64,000 nucleotides of DNA, from assembly GCF_032118995.1 (NCBI RefSeq), contig NC_092649.1:16185332-16249331 (forward strand), read 5' to 3'. Position numbers and translations under genes: made by a program. The stretch comes from Asterias amurensis (taxonomy: Eukaryota; Echinodermata; Asteroidea; Forcipulatida; Asteriidae). The notes under the pieces were generated by a model. That model had not been told where the DNA came from, searched no databases, and saw only the letters and a program-made list of their open reading frames with translations. Position 1 is the stretch's first letter, and each line of letters opens with the position of its first letter. Shown here in pieces: positions 26,401-32,400 of this stretch.

Positions 26401-29400
26401 GTCCTACCAAAAGTACATACACCCTTTAACCAAAAAGGTATTTACCAATGGGAATAAAAGGTTAGCTACTAGTTCTTTTAAAGGCCCGAGCCAATTTGAC
26501 CCTGCGCTGTTTTAAACGGCCGTGGAAGAACTAGTCGCTTCCCTTTTATTCCCTTATTCAAGACTGAGTCATCACTCTTTTATTTCCTTGGTAAAACACA
26601 ATTGATGTATAATAGAACCAAACTTACAATATTCTAGACTTCTGTCAAGCAGGACCTACAGGACAACCTTATAGATGGATTGTACATGACGTCATCGACC
26701 GCCATCTTTGACGGAAAAATTCATGCGCGTATGCTACCCACAACTGTCAGCCAATGATAGCCTTTTAACCCGTGCAAGTTCCATCAACTATGGCGGCTAA
26801 TGCAAGGGGTCTACATGTATTAATCTACATGTATCTGCACAAACTAATAACAGTATACTAGTAATATTTCATTCTTATTGACCCAATAGACCGATCCAGT
26901 AGGCTCCGCCCACGACGCACGTGTTAGCAAGAACACATGGTGCTCTCCAATGCCTTTCTGCACAACTCTGCCGCGCGCGCCAAGTTACGCCCACGCATGT
27001 CGGACCTTAGTATCGGACCTTCGTTGCGTTGTGATTGGTCAATATGCAATGGGCAGAGCTTAATGGATCGTTCAATTCAACTGACGTCATTGTCAGAATA
27101 ATCATGGTGGGCAATGTCACTGTGCGTTATAAAGTTAGTGCGCATTTTAGGGGATGGGACGTTTACCAGTAAACGGTGGGCATTGCAGTTGCCGCATGTG
27201 ACGTGCGTGCAAGGGGTCAATATAGCAATTTACATCACCAACTAATCTCAATGCACTTTACATAATTAGTACAAATAATGGTAATCAATTAAAACAACGA
27301 TAGATGAAAATATATTAAAAACATTGGTACAACAATAATAATTACCCATGCTAAGATTTGCCTGACTTTGGGCTGGTCTTTCGGTTTGATCATGAAGTAA
27401 CTCTTACGGATCCTCCATCCGATATCTTTCATTGCTTCTACTACTTCCCAGTGTGGCTCAGACCTGAAGAACATGGAGACATGCTGAAGCGCTATCTCTG
27501 AGGGTAGAAAGTTACAAAAAATATTCAATGGTGAAAATATTGATATAATTCAGGGGAGTAAATGCACTGGATAGTTCTGCTTCCCAGTCACATGGAGACA
27601 TGCTGAAGCGCTATCTCTGAGGGTAGAAAGTTAAACAAAGATTCAATAGTGAAAATATTCCTATAATTCAGGGGAGTAAAGGCACTGGATAGTTCTACTT
27701 CCCAGTGTCGCTCTGAGCTGAAGAACACAGAGACATGCTGAAGCGCTATCTCTGAGGGTAGAAAGTTACAAAAAATATTCAATGGTGAAAATATTCCTAT
27801 CCTTCAGGGTGGTAAAGGCACTGGGGTGGATTTCACAAAGGTAGTCCTAACTTAGGACTTGTCCTAGGCAATGCTAAGAGATAGGACCAGTCCTAAGTTA
27901 GGATGAGTTACTGGTCCCAACTTAGGACTGGTCCTATCTCTTAGCATTGCCTAGGACTAGTCCTAAGTTAGGACTACCGTTGTGAAATCCCCCCCCCCTG
28001 GACACTTTTGGTAATTGTCAAAGACCCGTATTCCCACTTGGTGTATCCCAACATGTATGCATAAAATAACAAACCTGAGGAAATATGGGGGCTCAATTGG
28101 TCATCAAAGTTGCAAGAGAATAATGAGGAGAAAAAAAAGAAAAAAAAAAAACCTTGTTGAACAACTTTGTGTGCTTTCAGATGCGTAATAAAAAAGGCTT
28201 CAACAAAATAAATAATGGCGTTTGACAATTTTATAATTGTTATCTTTTCATTTTGTACTACTACATGTGATCACTGTGGAAAGATGGAAGGCCCAGCATG
28301 CTATCATTTGTGCGGTACATATGGACTGCATCAAGAATAAAAGATGATAATAAATAACTACTGATTTATATTGCACCCATTCAATAAAATAACAAAATAA
28401 TCAAGAAGTAATTAAAACAGTTAAATAAATAACCACATCAAAAGGAAAAATTATGCAAATGGTGACCATAGCAAAAATCACACAACAGACACAACAAATA
28501 GTTAAAAAGTTAAAAAGTACCACAATCCAAAAATTATAACACAAGACCCTTACAGACCTTCTTGTGCACTATTCATGTTAAAAAGAAAGTTCAGAGATAA
28601 TTAAACAAATTCAAAATTAGCCACAAGATGGCAGAACAGTTCAAGCAAAAGCGATACAAAATAAATATGTAACACCAACTGAGAAGTGGATGACTGTGAT
28701 TGAACTTGTAGGAGGGTAAGCTAAACATCCACCACTCATCCACCTACTCCCTGCTCATGAAAAAATGGGGGAAACATGACCTGAAAGTTTAAAGGCAATA
28801 GGCACAGTAGACCAATCCATTAAGCTCCGCCCCATTGCGTATTGACCAATCACAACCCATTGCGCAACCAAACATCCGGCGAATAAAGTCCGACATGTGT
28901 GCGCGCATATGCTTGGCGCGCGCGGCAGAGTTGTGCAGAATGGCATTGGAGAGGCTCATGTGTTACTTCTCACACGTTCGCCGTAGAAGGAGCCTAATGG
29001 ATCGGTCTTATTGGTAATTGTCAAAGACCAGTCTTCTCACTTGGTGTACTCCAACATCTGCATATAATCACAAACCTGTAAAAAAATTTGGTTCAACTTG
29101 TCATCACATTTGCAAGAGAATAATGTTTCATTTCTTTGGCGGCATACATTTTTCTGCGGTTGGTTTTGGTCCTTATATATTCCTCACAAGTCCGTCATTT
29201 CGTGAAATAATGCAGCTCCCAGCAGAAAAAACATTCCTGTTTTGATCGTTTTCTCACAGTGTTGTCTGTTGCCGTGCGTACGCGTATACATTTGCGTGCA
29301 AGAAGCATGAATTCTTGGTCACCATTATCTTGACTGCACAGATTCACACGCAAATGCAACGCAATATTTGCGCGTTGTGCATCTTGCGTACACAGGACAG

Positions 29401-32400
29401 ACTGTGAGAGTACGAACAAAAATTTGAATTTCTTAAATGAAAATGACGGATTTGTGAAGAATATATCACGAAGCTGTGAAAATTTTCCGCCCCAGAAATG
29501 TACCCTAATGTCCAGGACGTCACTGTAGTACAATACGAAAGTGAAAGGCTAGGTTAAACCGTATGTGAAACCAGTTTGATTTCTGCGGCACAAGCACTCA
29601 CACACAAACGCTCGCAGACGCCATCTTGTAGGGCAGATATTTGAACGGTGACATCATATTCAATACGGTCTATAGGGACCAGTGCCTTTAAACACATTAC
29701 CTTGTAAATTGGAGGGGTAGTTAGCTTGATCCAGAAACCTCTTGACGATAATACTGGTAGCCAATAGATGATGCGACAGTATAAGGGTGAGGTATTGTTG
29801 TAGATTCTGCTGCCTCTCTGCAATGAACTCACGGTCCATGTTACCAAACATCTTCTTGGGCGGAAGAGGAAGATCCAGATTGGAAATCTTCAGCAGCTCG
29901 TGGAATGCTACAAAGTCACTGTATCGTCGATTTATCTGCCGGTAAAAAAAATGAAAAGGTTTATTAATAAAAAACTGAAAAAATCTACTCCGCAGTAGTA
30001 GAATAGCTCTAAAGAACAAACTCTACCTGGCAAGTAGATATACACATGGTGTTACGGAAAAACCAACTATACATTGACACCTCACCATGCAATGCCTAAA
30101 ATCAAATAATAATAGTTAAACAGCATCTATAAAACGCATTCTGGATCACAGATCCCTTGATGCGCTTTACAATATAAAATGGGCTATATATTAGCAAAGA
30201 TTCTACAAACAAAAATAACAGGTCAGTTTTATAAAAATACTAATCATGATCTTTGATCTTTTTGTAAAGGTGCTATAAAAATACACATTTTGCAGGATTG
30301 AATGGGGTAATACAGAGCTTTGGTTTATAGCCTTTTTGGTAATGACTTTGTGTTTATATAAGGATTTAAACAAAAATGTTTCTCTGTAAGAGCCATGGAG
30401 CATTCATTTTGATGGATTTGGCACGATATACAAATTTTACTTATTCTTCTTTTACTCTTTTACTCTTTTACAGTCCGATTGTTCAAAAGAATGGTTTTCT
30501 CATGAGTAAAAAAAACCGTGCGCTTCAAGCTTCCCAGCAATGGAAGACTTTTGAGATGCTGGTGGCAGCAGACATAACAGCCCTTATTTGCGGCACATGC
30601 TCAGTATTGCGTGTGTAGGTCTGAGCTTACGCACTACTGATGAGAACCGTAAAAAAGGACGCTCCAAAAAGTCTCCAATAGAGGTGGGATGTACACTGGC
30701 AGGCTACAAAAGATCTCTCTGTGATGCGCTAAGGTTTAAAACAAAAATCTCTCTTTAAAGGCTTTTTCCAAACTTCCGCTTGGGCTCCGATTTGGGGTTT
30801 TGAATAATTTCTATTCAATTGAGCAGACACATGAAACACGTACAATGCAATTAATTGGTATAGTATTTACACTGTAGTGCCAGTAACTCAGTTCAAAGTG
30901 CAAAAGTCGTTTTTATCAATCTGGAATTGACCCTTAACCCGTTATAGAGACCATTAGTTTCTGTATAATCATACGCCCAGATATTGCTATTATCATATTG
31001 TTGATTTTTTGGCACTAGCTATTTTCAGGTAAATTGTTCGGAAAATGAGAAACAGAAATAAGTTGGTCAAATAGTGCCTCTAGCTGCCGGGCAACCTCAG
31101 TAGTCTAGTTGGTAAGACACTGCTCTAGAATTGCAAGGGTCGTGGGTTCGAATCCAACCCAAGTAACATGCCTGTGATATTTTTTCAAGTACTGAGTATA
31201 CAGTGCTAATACACATCGGTGTATGGGTAAAAAAAAAAATAATAATAATATTCTTTATCCCTGTTGCAAATTTAACATCTATTACAAATATTGCAGATGT
31301 TTGTGGTCACTCTTGGCATGCATTTGTAACAAGCTGCTTACAGCTGATACATGGTCTCTAAGGGGTTTTAAATGCCTTAATGGTAGCAAAATGATGTCCA
31401 TGGATTTGCTGAAATCCATAGCATACCATTACAAAAAATCGTTTAAAGAATAAGGAAAACAGAATTTGAATCAACTCAATTGAAACTTTTAACAGAAAAA
31501 ACAAGATAAAAAGCTCATACGTCACATTAATTAATATAAAAACAAAATGACTCCTTTGTGCATGACTTGTTTTCTTTCACCAAACTGTGAAATCCACAAT
31601 ATTTAAACTTTTGGAAAACTAAATCAATAATTACCTGCCAGCTATTTTCTGTAGATGTACCTCTCTGAACTTTCATGACATAGTCCTACATGAAAGGAAA
31701 AAAACACAATAATACATGAAGTTAAAATTATTGTGTTAGCTTGTGTTTTAAAACCATTTTGTCTGTTACCTGTGCAGTAGCATTTTTAGCCAACATTTAG
31801 ATTTTAATGTCTCAATTATTTTAAGGCAGTGTTTCTAAGCACAGAAACTCAAAAGGGTTCTGCGCCTTTGATCATTTTGTATGTAAGGGGCGCAATATAA
31901 ATTGTTAATATTATTATTAATATTATTATTAAATGCCAAATTATGTGGTCAAATTAGTAGCTTAAAGGCAGTGGACACTATTGGTAATTACTCAAAATAA
32001 TTATTAGCATAAAACCTTTCTTAGTGACGAGTAATGGGGAGAGGTTGATGGTATAAAACATTGTGAGAAACGGCTCCCTCTGAAGTGCCATAGTTTTCGA
32101 GAAAGAAGTAATTTTCCACGAATTTGATTTTGAGACCTCAAGTTTAGAACTTGAGGTCTCGAAATCAACCATCTAAACGCACACAACTTCGTGTGACAAG
32201 GGTGTTTTTTCTTTCATTCATATCTCGCAAGTTCGATGACCGATTGAGCTCAAATTTTTACAGGTTTGTTATTTTATGCATATGTTGAGAAACACCAATT
32301 GTGAAGGCTGGTCTTTGACAATTACCAATAGTGTCCACTGCCTTTAAGTTGCAGACAAGACAATTAAATACACTGGACACTATTGGTAATTGTCAAAGAC

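Noticed and set aside
29195..29533. 112-codon minus-strand frame
   Set aside because: Lies inside an inverted-repeat element and has no protein family character.
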